DNA of 53,024 bases from an uncultured Spirochaetaceae bacterium (GTDB lineage Bacteria; Spirochaetota; Spirochaetia; Sphaerochaetales; Sphaerochaetaceae), in assembly GCA_944389065.1 (NCBI GenBank), contig CALXKZ010000038.1:1-53024 (forward strand), written 5' to 3'. Shown here in pieces: positions 42,450 through 52,247 of this stretch. Each line of letters starts with the position of its first letter. The first letter of the stretch is position 1. Both the position numbers and the translations under genes were made by a program. The notes beneath the pieces were generated by a model that searched no databases, was not told the DNA's origin, and saw only the letters and a list, made by a program, of their open reading frames with translations.

Positions 42450-43420
42450 CAGTTTATCGTCTTAAGGAACTGGGTGCGTTCCCACTTATACCCCTCACCT
42501 GTCTTCTCCTGAGCAAGAATACCCTTGAACTCGGAAATCGATGAGTAGTTATGACGCTTCATCCAGTCCTCGATGAAATTATTCATATCACCGATAACTG
42601 AGAAGCCTTTCTTGACAATCGCTGTGCAGATCTCAACAGCAGGCGCACCTGCAAGGATCATCTTGACTGCGGTATTCCCATCATGGATTCCTGTGTTTCC
42701 GCATAGATCCATCTTCACTTCTCCGCTCATAAGCCCGATCCATCTCAGAGCCTCACCATATTCATCTGGAGATGAAGAAGGAGAGGATGCAGTGAACTCA
42801 AGAGTCTCCGTGTCGATATCAGGGCGGAAGAACCTGTTGAAAAGCACAGCCCCATCGATTCCTGCTTTATCGAAAGACTTGATGATATAAGCGAGGGAAG
42901 AGTACTTGTATCCGATCTTTATGGAAAGCGGCACAGAGATATTCTTCCTTGCGATCTCCGCAAACTCAATAGCCTTTGCATCAACAGCAGAACCTGGAAC
43001 GGATGCATCAGATGCTATAGGATAGTAATTGAGCTCAATAGCATCAGCTCCGCAGGATTCAAAGCGCTTTGCATACTCAATCCAGCTATCCATCCTCATT
43101 GCCGAAATCGATGCGATAACAGGAATGGAAAGCTCCTTCTTAGCCTGAGAGAGCAGCTTCATATAGCGGTCAATATAGTAATTCTTTGAAGATTCCTCGA
43201 AAAATCCCTCTGCCGATGAATGCTGGAGGAACTCTGCATTCTTCTCCATCTCCTCTGAGACATCTGCTTCAATCTGCTCTTCGAAGATCGACTTGAGAAC
43301 AACAGCACCAGCCCCGGCTTCCTCGCACTTCTTAAGCGATACAGCATTCTGGGTAAGTGGACCTGATGAAACGATTACCGGTGACTTAAGCTTCAAACCA
43401 AGATACTCAGTGTTTAACAT
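42449..43420 (-). CDS. Dihydroorotate dehydrogenase-like FMN protein
   Basis: 323 residues, TIM-barrel of the DHOD superfamily. The N-terminus is LNTEYLGLKLKSPVIVSSGP, the active-site side shows AIELNYYPIASDAS, then PLSIKIGYKYSSLAYIIKSF, DGAVLFNRFFRPDID and the FMN phosphate region GNTGIHDGNTAVKMILAGA. These proteins are often annotated as dihydroorotate dehydrogenase-like because they lack some substrate residues and lie outside pyr operons. Here the neighbours are an acyltransferase and a lipoprotein, so a pyrimidine role is not supported. An AGGAGCTG ribosome binding site precedes the ATG. Confidence 0.82.
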   Translation of the reverse strand: MLNTEYLGLKLKSPVIVSSGPLTQNAVSLKKCEEAGAGAVVLKSIFEEQIEADVSEEMEKNAEFLQHSSAEGFFEESSKNYYIDRYMKLLSQAKKELSIPVIASISAMRMDSWIEYAKRFESCGADAIELNYYPIASDASVPGSAVDAKAIEFAEIARKNISVPLSIKIGYKYSSLAYIIKSFDKAGIDGAVLFNRFFRPDIDTETLEFTASSPSSSPDEYGEALRWIGLMSGEVKMDLCGNTGIHDGNTAVKMILAGAPAVEICTAIVKKGFSVIGDMNNFIEDWMKRHNYSSISEFKGILAQEKTGEGYKWERTQFLKTIN

Positions 43421-43438
43421 TTCAGCTCCTTGAAAGCA

Positions 43439-43447
43439 ATTATAACA
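43439..43447 (-). promoter_or_regulatory. Extended -10 promoter of the DHOD-like operon
   Basis: TGT-TATAAT on the minus strand, 19 bases before the ATG. The -35 region is weak, as expected for an extended -10. Confidence 0.5.
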
Positions 43448-43512
43448 TAAGAGGAGGAAGACTACTATAATCAGTAATGAATGAAGAGAAAGGGAAATTA
43501 ACTAAAAGTGCC

Positions 43513-43533
43513 CTGGATATGATGAATATCCAG
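43513..43533 (-). terminator. Terminator after the leucine-rich-repeat gene
   Basis: CTGGATAT and ATATCCAG pair around five bases and are followed, on the minus strand, by GGGCACTTTTAG. Confidence 0.55.
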
Positions 43534-43543
43534 AGCAAGAAAT

Positions 43544-43581
43544 GAAATTATGACACGCCCTTTTGAACATGCCATAATTTC
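43544..43581. repeat. 12-base inverted repeat downstream of the leucine-rich-repeat gene
   Basis: GAAATTATGACA (43544-43555) and TGCCATAATTTC (43570-43581) match at 11 of 12 positions with a 14-base centre. No transposase is attached. It may be an mRNA 3' structure or a remnant of a mobile element. Confidence 0.5.
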
Positions 43582-43600
43582 TTATCATGAAAACAAGTAC

Positions 43601-46600
43601 TTAATTATTGTACAGACGGATCACAAGAACAAGTTTAGAAGCAGGATCATACGATGTATCGTAATCTACAATCAAATCGTTCTCTGAAGTAGCAAAATAA
43701 TGAGCATACTTAAGCGATCCTGAACCGAAGGATTCTTTCAACCAGAAATCACGTCCATTTCCTGTACTCAAGTCAACCATCCATTTTCCGATAGCGCCTC
43801 TGACATTAATCTCCCCTCCATAGCTTGGATAATTAGGAGTGTTAATAGAAGAAATATTATAGATCTGTTTAATCTGATCTATAGTTACAAAATTCCATCC
43901 GGACTGTGGAAGAGTAGCTGGAATATTATTAAGGGCGGAACTTTCTGCAACACTTCTTGTATATGGACCAAGAATATACAGCTGATAATTGTTGCCATCA
44001 TTCAGTCTAACAACAAATGACCCATCAGAAACTGCTGTTCCTCCCTCAATCGGCGTACATCCACTCCAGTTTATAGTACTTGTTACTGTTATAAGTTCTC
44101 CTAATGCATAGTTTGTCCCATTATAGATCAATCCAGCATAAGTAGCACCCGAGCCAAAAAGCTGAGAGCCATTTAATTTAAATGTGTAACCATCTTGTAC
44201 ATAAAGATGAATACCTCCACTGGGATTGATCGCGGTAGTTACATCTACTTTGAAATATTTGTATACATGTATTGTTTTGTCATTATCTGGATCATCAGCG
44301 GCACTTACAGGAGATGAAGTATTAATTGGATCAAAAATATTTCCTGTACCACTTTGAACATACTGCAGGTTTGAACCCTTTGAATAGAATTCTCCGTTAG
44401 TAGTAGGTAATACAGAACTCCAAGCAGATCCTAGAGCAATACTCTTTTCTTCTGTCTTATTATTATAGCTGTGGATAATAAGAGTATAGGGAATTGGTGG
44501 ATTTATTTCCTGAGAAACTGTTCCTGGTCCTATAACTTTACCACTTTCATCAAGTATTCCTGAAGTTGTAGCAGATCCTACAGTATATCCTTGACTCTCA
44601 AGTGAAGAGGTATCAGGGAGCGTAATCTGATAACCACTAAGATAATCACCTGTATCAGGATAGTTGAGTCCATACTGATCTGCAGGGAACACAATATGAT
44701 AGTAGGTATAAATAGCTATGGTTGTATCAGGATCAGCATACCCTGGAATTTTCATTCCCGCACTAATAGTACCAGTTCCTGTCTGAAGAATACCAGTAGG
44801 CTCTTTTGTTAATGAATATTTAACTCCAGGTGCTGCAGGAAGCATTTCTGCAGACCAGTTTCCTCCGAATGTCACAGTACCTTCATCATCACCATCAATT
44901 GTAACTGAATACTCATGCGGTGTTATAGTCTGAGTTATCGCTGAAGAACTTGAACCAATGACTTTTCCATTTTCATCAAGAGCCCCATTTACGATTGGCT
45001 CAGAAACAGTAAATCCCACATGTTCGCCAGTAGCCGGAAGTTCAATTTCTGTTCCAACAAGATAATATCCGCTTTCAGGGTAATCAATACCAAAGGCAGG
45101 ATTGTCTGCTGGGAAATCTATCTTTGCATACTGGTAATAAGGTCCACCATTTACAGTTTCTTCTGTAATGAGGGTATCATTGCTGATTAGTGAGCCAGGA
45201 TTCAAAATCTTTCCATCTTCATCTGCACCAGTCGCTGAATAATAGAAATTACCACCATCGTCAATCTCGCCCCAAGTGGTATTGTAATCGATATCATCAA
45301 TTGTTATCTTGTCACCATTTGAAGTAGTAATCTCCAAAGAATAAGAGATTTCCTTTCCTGTAATACTAGGTGTTACTTCAAGTATTCCACCTTCTGCTTT
45401 ATCAAATAGAGTTTCATCTTTAAGCAGATTACCAGGAATAATATCCTCGATAGTAATAGTATCAACACTATGTCCTTCTTCAGTATTAATCAATTTATCT
45501 TTAATGCTATCAAAGAAATCCGAGGGAACCTCTTCTCCGAAAATCAAAGAAGTATCAATTGTTATTGAAGTGTCGGTACTACCCTTAACAGTCCAGCCTT
45601 CGGGAAGATTAAGTTTCAGCTTGAAACTCTTTGCTTCCCAATCGATTTCACCACCGTTACCTCCAGATGTATTACCTTCAGGGAACATATCGCTGACGGA
45701 AACACCAGTTGCAGTAATACCATCCTCACCTATTGTGATAGTCTCACCATTAACTGTCCATGTACCTTCATATCCGTACTTCTCTGGAACAGTTACAGGC
45801 TTGCCATCCACAGTAGCGGAAATATCTGTAAACTTATCAGGCCATGTTCCCTTGAATGTCACATCAACAGTTGTATCATCTAAAGGATATTCTCCATTTG
45901 CAGGATAACCATCAACAGACATGAAACCTTTGACAGGAACAGTTACAGATACACTGATATTCTTATCACTATCAAAAGCAGTATCGGAAACAGTATTGAT
46001 ATCATCTGTAAGGATAACATTATCAAATCCTGTTCCTGCAAATATTCCATCAGGAAGCTCTGTCAGAGTACCTTCTGGGAACCATGCAGTACCAGCATCT
46101 TCTGATGTTTCCTGACCATTCTCACGATACTTGATCGTATTGAGATTACTGCAACCACTGAAAGCATTCTCATCAATAGTCAAAGGATTCTCAGGATCCC
46201 TTGGTCCTTCAAAGATGATAGTTGTAAGCTTATCACAGTCTGCAAATGCACCTGCTCCGATATGAGTCATGTTCGCAGGGATCACAAGCACTGTGATATC
46301 ATCCCTGTCTGCAAATGCATTGTCACCAATTGAATCAACAGGCGGAACCATTGATTCCTCATCGCTGCCGAATGAGATGGAACCTGTATCAGATCCAGTT
46401 CCTGTGATTATATTACCATCCTCATCCACGACCTTCGGTCCAGATGAAAGGCTTCCTGTAATGCTGGTTCCTTCGCCAGGGATAGTCACATTGAGTGTAC
46501 CATCACTGTCTTCAGGAATACCGACATTGGCAAAGTTCTCGCCATCGAATTCAGTAAGCCCATCGCCAAGATCAAGATTTCCTCCGATAACGATATCAAC

Positions 46601-47977
46601 AGCGTTAGCACCAGGTTCATCATCTTTACCTGTCAGGATGCCTGTTGTATAGCCCTTATCACCGTCACCAGTGCCAGCAGTAATAGTCACATCCTCGAAG
46701 AATGCAGGGCGGTTACTGCCTGTACCTGCTGAAGAATCATCAGATGGAAGGAAGATATCATCAAGACCCTGTCCTTCTTCAGCACAAGGTCCCTTTCCGA
46801 TTGCATTGCCAGGGATCGTTATGCTGATTCCAGGCTGGCTTCCTGCAGCAGGAGTGCCATTCTCATCCTTTACGACAGCAAATGAACCATCACCTACGGA
46901 TGTGACTGTATCAGGGATGACGATCTTGTTCTCATCTCCGATATTAACTCCTGCGAATGCATCCTTGCCGATCGATGTGATTGAATCTGGAAGGGATACA
47001 TCAAGAGTCCCATCTGCAGTTCCGATGCCTACGAATGCATTCTCACCTACAGCTGTGACACCTTCTTCAACTGTCACATTCCCTGTGATGACAATCTCTG
47101 CCTTGTTATTTGGTGCCTGTGGTGTGAGATTAGGATTATCTCCTGCAAGCTTACCAACTTCACCTGTACCGGAAATCGTAAGATCCTTGATGAAGACAGA
47201 TTGGTTGTGGCTATCTATTTCCTCATCGAGGAAATAGTCATCGACTATTATCTGTCGCAGCTGCAGGAAGAGCAACCTTAAGGGCATCGCCTGCACCTGT
47301 TCCGCCAAGATCTGCGAATGCGCCATTCCCGATTGAGGCCGTGCTCCCTGGAAGGTTGATATTCGGTCCGATGGATGTTCCTGCGAATGCACCTTCTCCG
47401 ATCTCAAGCTCTCCTACGATATTCCCAAAGAGGCCGCCTGTTATATCAGCATCAGGCGTGCCGCCATTCACAAGGACACCGCCATAGTTCTGGCTGCCTT
47501 CTCCAAGGGATGTGCCTCTGAATGCATTGTCCCCGATCTCTATCGCGGTATCCCCAGGAAGCTCTATCGATGTGATCCCTGTATTCTGGAATGCGCTGCT
47601 TCCGATCGATGAGAGCTTTGAGCCGGACTCGAATGAGACTTCCTTCAGCCCCGTGGCATCCTTGAGCGCATCGCTTCCGATATCGGTGATGCCTACCCCG
47701 AATGAGATGCTCTCCACCGCGGCCTTCCCTGCCTCGTCCTCAAAGCCCCTGAATATCGTGGCCGTAGTCTGCCCGTTGATGTACACATCATCAGGGATGT
47801 GGATGCTGGACATCGTGACTCCGGCAACAACGCGGATCTCCCCCGCCGTGTTGACCGTGAGATACGGATAGAGCTGCTGGTTGACGGTGCGCTCCGGCTG
47901 GGCTGAGCAGCCTGCAAACACCATGGCTATGATCATCGCCCGCAAAGGAGCCTTGCTATGTTCCTGATGTTCTTCAT
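43601..47977 (-). pseudogene. BspA-type leucine-rich-repeat surface lipoprotein with two frameshifts
   Basis: The frame with a good GAGGAGG ribosome binding site starts at 47977 (MKNIRNIARLL) but ends at once. A -1 shift near 47945 leads into the lipoprotein core AMIIAMVFAGC. The LRR_5-type repeats follow (LKEVSFESGSKLSSIGSSAF, TSIELPGDTAIEIGDNAF). That frame stops at 47238, and the protein continues in the +1 frame to 43601 for another 1200 residues. Those residues add more LRR_5 repeats, then InlB/Flg_new-like repeats (DQYGLNYPDTGDYLSGYQI), and a C-terminal DUF1566-like domain (GKWMVDLSTGNGRDFWLKE, FATSENDLIVDYD). The intact product would be about 1455 residues, lipid-anchored and surface-exposed. 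The breaks could be decay, variation or sequencing errors. Confidence 0.75.
47215..47248. other. Two overlapping perfect hairpins at the leucine-rich-repeat frameshift
   Basis: CTATTTCCTC-ATC-GAGGAAATAG (10-base-pair stem) overlaps ATAGTC-ATC-GACTAT (six-base-pair stem). Both have an ATC loop. The TGA that ends the first reading frame lies inside them. Confidence 0.85.
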
Positions 47978-47987
47978 CCTTCCCTCC

Positions 47988-49493
47988 TCAGATGTGGTAT
48001 GTGATGCCTATCATTGCCGGGTGGGCTATATATGTATTGCTTGAAAGCGCTTCCTCCTGCCTATGAGGCTCGAAGGAGACTGCGTTCCTTATGCGCCAGA
48101 ATATGGAGAAATCCTCGTTGATATTGAAATCCATCCCGAGATCGAACCCGCAGTAGAGGTATGCTCCCACATCGCCTCTCAGCTTCGAGATATCAAGGCC
48201 AGCAACTGCTCCGATGCGGAAGTCAACATCCCCGTTCCCGACGAGGAATGAGACCTTGCCGAGCACCGGCACCTGCCAGTAGAAGCTGTCTGATGGTATG
48301 ATGCTCCTGGTGGGGAAATAGCCATAGAATCCCGTCTCCACGCCGAGTGCGAGGAATGGGAGGATCCTTGCCTCATACCCGAAGGCGAATCCGAAGCCGC
48401 ACTTCGTCTCGAACTCCTCCTTCTGAAGCCCCGGGATGTTGTGGAAGTCATAGTACTCATAGCCCCATGGCGACCAGGAAAGGGACACGGAGTGGATCCC
48501 TCTTCCCTCCTCTCCATCCTCTGCTTCCACAGCAGGGGCATTGAGGCTCTCATGATATATGCGGATATCAGCGATGAGCGTCTCCACAGCATCGGTCCTA
48601 TAGCCTCTTGAAAGCCCCTCCGCGTAAATAAGCTCCGCCTTCCCGTCCTCTGCCGTATATGCAACGCCTGATGCATCGTACTTCTCTATCTCGGACCCAA
48701 GGAATGCGGCAGCCTCCTCATCCGTAACCCCGCTGTAGCTTATCATGCCATAGCCATCATATGACTCAATGCGTCCCTCGATCCATTCAACCCTGAATGA
48801 TGCGATGACAGGGATATCCTCAACAGCTGGTTCAACGACTGGTTCAGCAACAGGTTCAACAACCGGCTCTGAAAGCGATGCTATATAATCGTAGATATCC
48901 TGGATGATGGTATCGACAGCAACCTGTCTATAGACAGGAGCCATCCCCTCCGGATAATCAAGCTCGGCCTTTCCATCCTCAGCGGCATGCTCCATGCCTC
49001 TGATGCCGTATCTTTCAATCTCCGAGTCGATGAATGCCCTTGCATCCTCATCCTCGATGCCGCTGTAGGTTATGATCCCATAGCCATCACGTGACTCTAT
49101 GCTGCCGCTGATCCCATCAGCGCTGAATGATGCTGTGACCGGAACATCGGCAACCGGAGCTGGTTCCTCAGCTGGTGCTGGTTCCCCAACTGGAATGACT
49201 TCAGCTGCTACTGAAGCTTCTGCTGCAGCTTCCACTGCCGCTGGTTCTGGCACCTCGTCCTTCCCATGCGGGGAGGCATAGACTGCAGCTCCTGCAGCGA
49301 TGAGAAGAAGAAGGATGGCTATTATTGCAGCTGTCTTCTTCCAGCCCTTCCCATTCCCCTTTAGAGGGGCTGAGGGTTCTGCATACATGGAATCGATATC
49401 ATCCATGATGATGCGCCTGTTGCGCCCGTTTGATTTCCGCGCTCTGTTTCTCTCCACAGAGCGGAGTTTCGGTCTTTTATTGTATTTCCCCAT
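47988..49493 (-). CDS. Envelope protein: N-terminal membrane helix, two repeat domains, C-terminal beta-barrel
   Basis: 501 residues. The first 50 residues are polar and basic (KYNKRPKLRSVERNRARKSN), then one helix at about 52-70 (TAAIIAILLLLIAAGAAVYA). A Pro/Ala/Glu linker leads to two copies of an 80-residue domain at about 117-205 and 225-315 (ESRDGYGIITYSGIEDEDA, FIDSEIERYGIRGM). These match the five-repeat protein at 34.2-39 kb in layout: DGY, a short strand, a D/E-rich turn, FxxxEIxxY, then a Gly/Ala/Pro end. From about 335 the pattern is beta-barrel (FGFAFGYEARILPFLALGVE, ending IGITYHI). The barrel is about 165 residues, so perhaps eight strands. Whether the helix is cleaved is not clear. 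The start ATG has no strong ribosome binding site; the ATG at 49406 is an alternative. Confidence 0.75.
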   Translation of the reverse strand: MGKYNKRPKLRSVERNRARKSNGRNRRIIMDDIDSMYAEPSAPLKGNGKGWKKTAAIIAILLLLIAAGAAVYASPHGKDEVPEPAAVEAAAEASVAAEVIPVGEPAPAEEPAPVADVPVTASFSADGISGSIESRDGYGIITYSGIEDEDARAFIDSEIERYGIRGMEHAAEDGKAELDYPEGMAPVYRQVAVDTIIQDIYDYIASLSEPVVEPVAEPVVEPAVEDIPVIASFRVEWIEGRIESYDGYGMISYSGVTDEEAAAFLGSEIEKYDASGVAYTAEDGKAELIYAEGLSRGYRTDAVETLIADIRIYHESLNAPAVEAEDGEEGRGIHSVSLSWSPWGYEYYDFHNIPGLQKEEFETKCGFGFAFGYEARILPFLALGVETGFYGYFPTRSIIPSDSFYWQVPVLGKVSFLVGNGDVDFRIGAVAGLDISKLRGDVGAYLYCGFDLGMDFNINEDFSIFWRIRNAVSFEPHRQEEALSSNTYIAHPAMIGITYHI

Positions 49494-49712
49494 ATTGCTA
49501 TACCATCGGCCTGAGAGACAGGCCCGAAAGAAAATAACACATATCTTTGGTCAAGCTCAATACCAGGGAGGGGTAGTTTTCTTGATATAGATTTGCTTTT
49601 ATCGGAAGAAATTACAGAGAGAAAATATACAGAAAGATAATATTCCATCCAGAATTCGGGTGAAATGGCAGAGGATATGAGAGAAATCAGGAAATCAGAG
49701 GATTTTCACTGA

Positions 49713-49738
49713 TGGAGGAACGCATATGCATTCCTCCA
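49713..49738 (-). terminator. Hairpin after the lrp gene
   Basis: TGGAGGAA and TTCCTCCA flank a near-palindromic GCATATGC centre; 24 of 26 bases are symmetrical. No T-run follows, so it may act through RNA processing or stabilise the mRNA end. The rest of the gap (49494-49712) is AT-rich, with a small GGCCTG/CAGGCC hairpin near its left end (49509-49525). Confidence 0.5.
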
Positions 49739-49743
49739 CAGAT

Positions 49744-50205
49744 TCATACGTTATATGGCACCCAGAGAGAGTGCGACTGATAAACTACAAATGATTCCAC
49801 TTCAAGCACTTCCGCGATCTTCGTAAGCTCATAGCGGAAGAAATCAAGAAGTGAAAGCCCATCGTCCTCTGAGAGCGTGAGCTGAACGATAAGGTCATAG
49901 CGGCCTGTTACCACTGCTGCGGATATTACACCGCGTAGAGCACAGAACTCCTTTGCCTTTCTCTCGAGCTCCATCGTCTTCAGCTTCACACCCATCATCA
50001 CGACCTGCAGACCCGGCATCTTCTCCGGATCCACAAGTCCTGTTATCGATAAAACACCATCGTCAATGAGCTTGTTGACTCTGGAACGCACTGTGTTCTC
50101 AGTTATTCCGAGCTCCTCGGCAATCGCCGAGTATGGCTTACGGCCATCAGAGAGCGCCTTGATGATGGCTCTGTTCGTATCATCGATACGTTTTTTCTGT
50201 CCCAT
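49744..50205 (-). CDS. Lrp/AsnC-family transcriptional regulator
   Basis: 153 residues. The N-terminal winged helix has DDTNRAIIKALSDGRKPYSA and IAEELGITENTVRSRVNKL (recognition helix about 33-45). The C-terminal RAM (ligand and oligomerisation) domain spans about 70-145, including VVMMGVKLKTME and VVTGRYDLIVQLTL. It forms an operon with serA and serC and shares one base with the serC stop. Local control of serine synthesis or a related amino acid is the simplest inference. The ligand cannot be read from sequence. Confidence 0.92.
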   Translation of the reverse strand: MGQKKRIDDTNRAIIKALSDGRKPYSAIAEELGITENTVRSRVNKLIDDGVLSITGLVDPEKMPGLQVVMMGVKLKTMELERKAKEFCALRGVISAAVVTGRYDLIVQLTLSEDDGLSLLDFFRYELTKIAEVLEVESFVVYQSHSLWVPYNV

Positions 50206-51284
50206 CAGCCATTCCTTCTCTCAAATTCGACCATGAACTGCGAGAGCGCGGCTGCATCCTCCATCGGAAGAGCATTGTAGAGGCTGGCTCTCAGTCCGCC
50301 TACCGATCTGTGTCCTTTGAGACCGAGCATGCCTTCCTTCTTGGATTCCTCCACGAACTTCGCCTCAAGCTCCTCTGAAGGAAGACGGAATACCACATTC
50401 ATCCTTGAGCGATAGCGCTTATCTACAGGAGAACGGTAGAAATCAGAGTTATCGATGACATCATAGATGTATCCTGACTTCTCGATGGCATTCTTCAGCA
50501 TTCCCTCTGCGCCTCCATTGCGCATTATCCACTTAAGGACAAGGCCGACAGCCCAGATTGAGAATACGGGAGGTGTATTATACAGACCCTTATCCTTGGC
50601 ATGCTTCGCATAGTCCATGTATGCAGTAAGGTTCGGATTGCGGCGCTCAAGCATATCCTTCCTGAGGATTATGAATGTCGCACCTGCAGGTCCCAGGTTC
50701 TTCTGCACACCACCGTAGATCATCGCGAACTTCGATACATCGACAGGGCGCGAAAGCATATCAGAGGACATATCCGCAATCAAAGGCACATCGCCTGTAT
50801 CAGGAAAGTCCTGCCACTCAATTCCTCCTATTGTCTCATTTGAGCAGAGATAGTAGTAGCATGCATCCGGAGAGGGCTTTACAGAAGATGGATCCGGAAG
50901 CGTTGTGAAGTTCGACTCCTTTCCATCGAATGCGATATTCACATTCCCGAGTTTTGCAGCATCGTCTGCAGCCTTGTTGGCCCATGATCCGGTGCGGACA
51001 TAGTCTGCGCTCTTACCTGCAAGCAGGAAGTTCGTAGGAATCATCGTGAACTGCAGAGTCGCACCGCCTCCGAGGAAGAAGACATCATAATTATCAGGAA
51101 TGGAAAGGAGAGAACGGAAATCCGCAAGGCATTCATCATACATCTCCTCGAACATGCCTCCGCGGTGCGATGCCTCGATCATCGACAGTCCCTTTCCTTT
51201 GTAGTCAACGATATTCCTCTGGATCTCCTCCAGAACCTCAACCGGCATTGTCGACGGACCGGCAAAGAAATTCATCTTCCTCAT
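50205..51284 (-). CDS. serC: Phosphoserine aminotransferase
   Basis: 359 residues, PLP fold type I. NFFAGPSTMPVEVLEEI opens the protein, SHRGGMFEEM and GGGATLQFTMIPTNFL follow, and the PLP lysine lies in IYGGVQKNLGPAGATFII near residue 195. SVGGLRASLYNALP near the end is the substrate-carboxylate region. It converts 3-phosphohydroxypyruvate and glutamate to phosphoserine. The ATG at 51284 has GGAGGG seven bases upstream and overlaps the serA stop as ATGA. Confidence 0.95.
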   Translation of the reverse strand: MRKMNFFAGPSTMPVEVLEEIQRNIVDYKGKGLSMIEASHRGGMFEEMYDECLADFRSLLSIPDNYDVFFLGGGATLQFTMIPTNFLLAGKSADYVRTGSWANKAADDAAKLGNVNIAFDGKESNFTTLPDPSSVKPSPDACYYYLCSNETIGGIEWQDFPDTGDVPLIADMSSDMLSRPVDVSKFAMIYGGVQKNLGPAGATFIILRKDMLERRNPNLTAYMDYAKHAKDKGLYNTPPVFSIWAVGLVLKWIMRNGGAEGMLKNAIEKSGYIYDVIDNSDFYRSPVDKRYRSRMNVVFRLPSEELEAKFVEESKKEGMLGLKGHRSVGGLRASLYNALPMEDAAALSQFMVEFERRNG

Positions 51285-52162
51285 AGTTTTCCCTCCTTTA
51301 TGCACTTCTCTATCGTCTCCACTACCTCATCTCCGATACGCAGGAGATTCTCCACGGAGTTCGCTCCAACATGAGGTGTAAGCGTGACATGCTCCGCTTT
51401 AAGCAAAGGATTATCCTCTGCTGGCGGCTCTGAGGAATATACATCTGTGCAGAACCATGAGAGGCTTCCATCCTCCAGAGCCTTTGCGACAGCGCTCTCA
51501 TCGACGCACTTGCCGCGGCCTGTATTTATGATGACAGGCTTTTTCTCCATCTTTGAGATAAGGGCGGCATTGACCATCTTATCCGTCTCTGGAGTATAAG
51601 GAAGATGCATGGAGATGTAATCAGCATTCCTGACTGCATCCTCAAGGCTCATCATCTCGGCCACATCGGATTTCTCCACATATTTGTCATAGGAGACAAC
51701 CTTCATGCCGAATGCCGCGGCACGTACTGCAACCTGTCTTGCGATGTTTCCTATTCCCAGGAGGCAGAGCGTCTTTCCATAAAGCTCGGTGCGCTTCGTG
51801 TTCTTGTTCCACTCTCCGGCTTTCATCGTATTGTCATAATAAGGAATATGGTTCGGAACGGAGATCATAAGAGCGAAAGCAAGCTCTGCTACTGCAACTG
51901 CCGATGACTTCGGCGTATTGACAGCTATTATCCCTTTCTCGCTGCAGTAGGCCTTATCGATATTGTCCATACCAACACCACCTCTGATGATCAACTTGAG
52001 ATTCGGTGCCTGATCGATATACTCCTTCGTGGCCTTTGTCTTTGATCTGATGAGCACGACATCGGCATCCTTCAGGCGTGATTTATCATCGGTGACCTCT
52101 CCGAAAGCGGCAAGCTTTCCAGGAAGACTCTTGTCAAATGCATCGGAAATAAGGATAAGCAT
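51281..52162 (-). CDS. serA: D-3-phosphoglycerate dehydrogenase, short form without ACT domain
   Basis: 293 residues. The D-2-hydroxyacid dehydrogenase fold is clear: NLKLIIRGGVGMDNID, the NAD-binding LLGIGNIARQVA (Ala in place of the last Gly of GxGxxG), the catalytic Arg in INTGRGKCVDE, Glu in DVYSSEPPAEDN and His in LTPHVGANS. It lacks the C-terminal ACT regulatory domain, so it is not expected to be feedback-inhibited by serine through ACT. Position before serC supports SerA function over other hydroxyacid dehydrogenases. AGGAGGG precedes the ATG. Confidence 0.92.
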   Translation of the reverse strand: MLILISDAFDKSLPGKLAAFGEVTDDKSRLKDADVVLIRSKTKATKEYIDQAPNLKLIIRGGVGMDNIDKAYCSEKGIIAVNTPKSSAVAVAELAFALMISVPNHIPYYDNTMKAGEWNKNTKRTELYGKTLCLLGIGNIARQVAVRAAAFGMKVVSYDKYVEKSDVAEMMSLEDAVRNADYISMHLPYTPETDKMVNAALISKMEKKPVIINTGRGKCVDESAVAKALEDGSLSWFCTDVYSSEPPAEDNPLLKAEHVTLTPHVGANSVENLLRIGDEVVETIEKCIKEGKL

Positions 52163-52190
52163 GTTTTTCCCTCCTATGTTTTACGTAAAT

Positions 52191-52219
52191 AGTATCAGGT
52201 GTGTTGCGTAATCTGTCAA
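52191..52219 (-). promoter_or_regulatory. Promoter of the serA-serC-lrp operon
   Basis: TTGACA (52219-52214, perfect), a 17-base spacer and GATACT (52196-52191). I see no obvious Lrp box. Confidence 0.7.
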
Positions 52220-52247
52220 ATAGAAAGGAAGAAAACTGTGGAAAACT

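Noticed and set aside
45504..47237. Several long plus-strand frames opposite the leucine-rich-repeat gene
   Set aside because: They are Ser/Pro/Val-rich mirror frames of the repeat protein, without ribosome binding sites or motifs.
47230..47245. prfB-type programmed +1 frameshift at CGA-TGA-C
   Set aside because: No Shine-Dalgarno-like stimulator lies at the correct distance upstream; kept only as one possibility in the hairpin finding.
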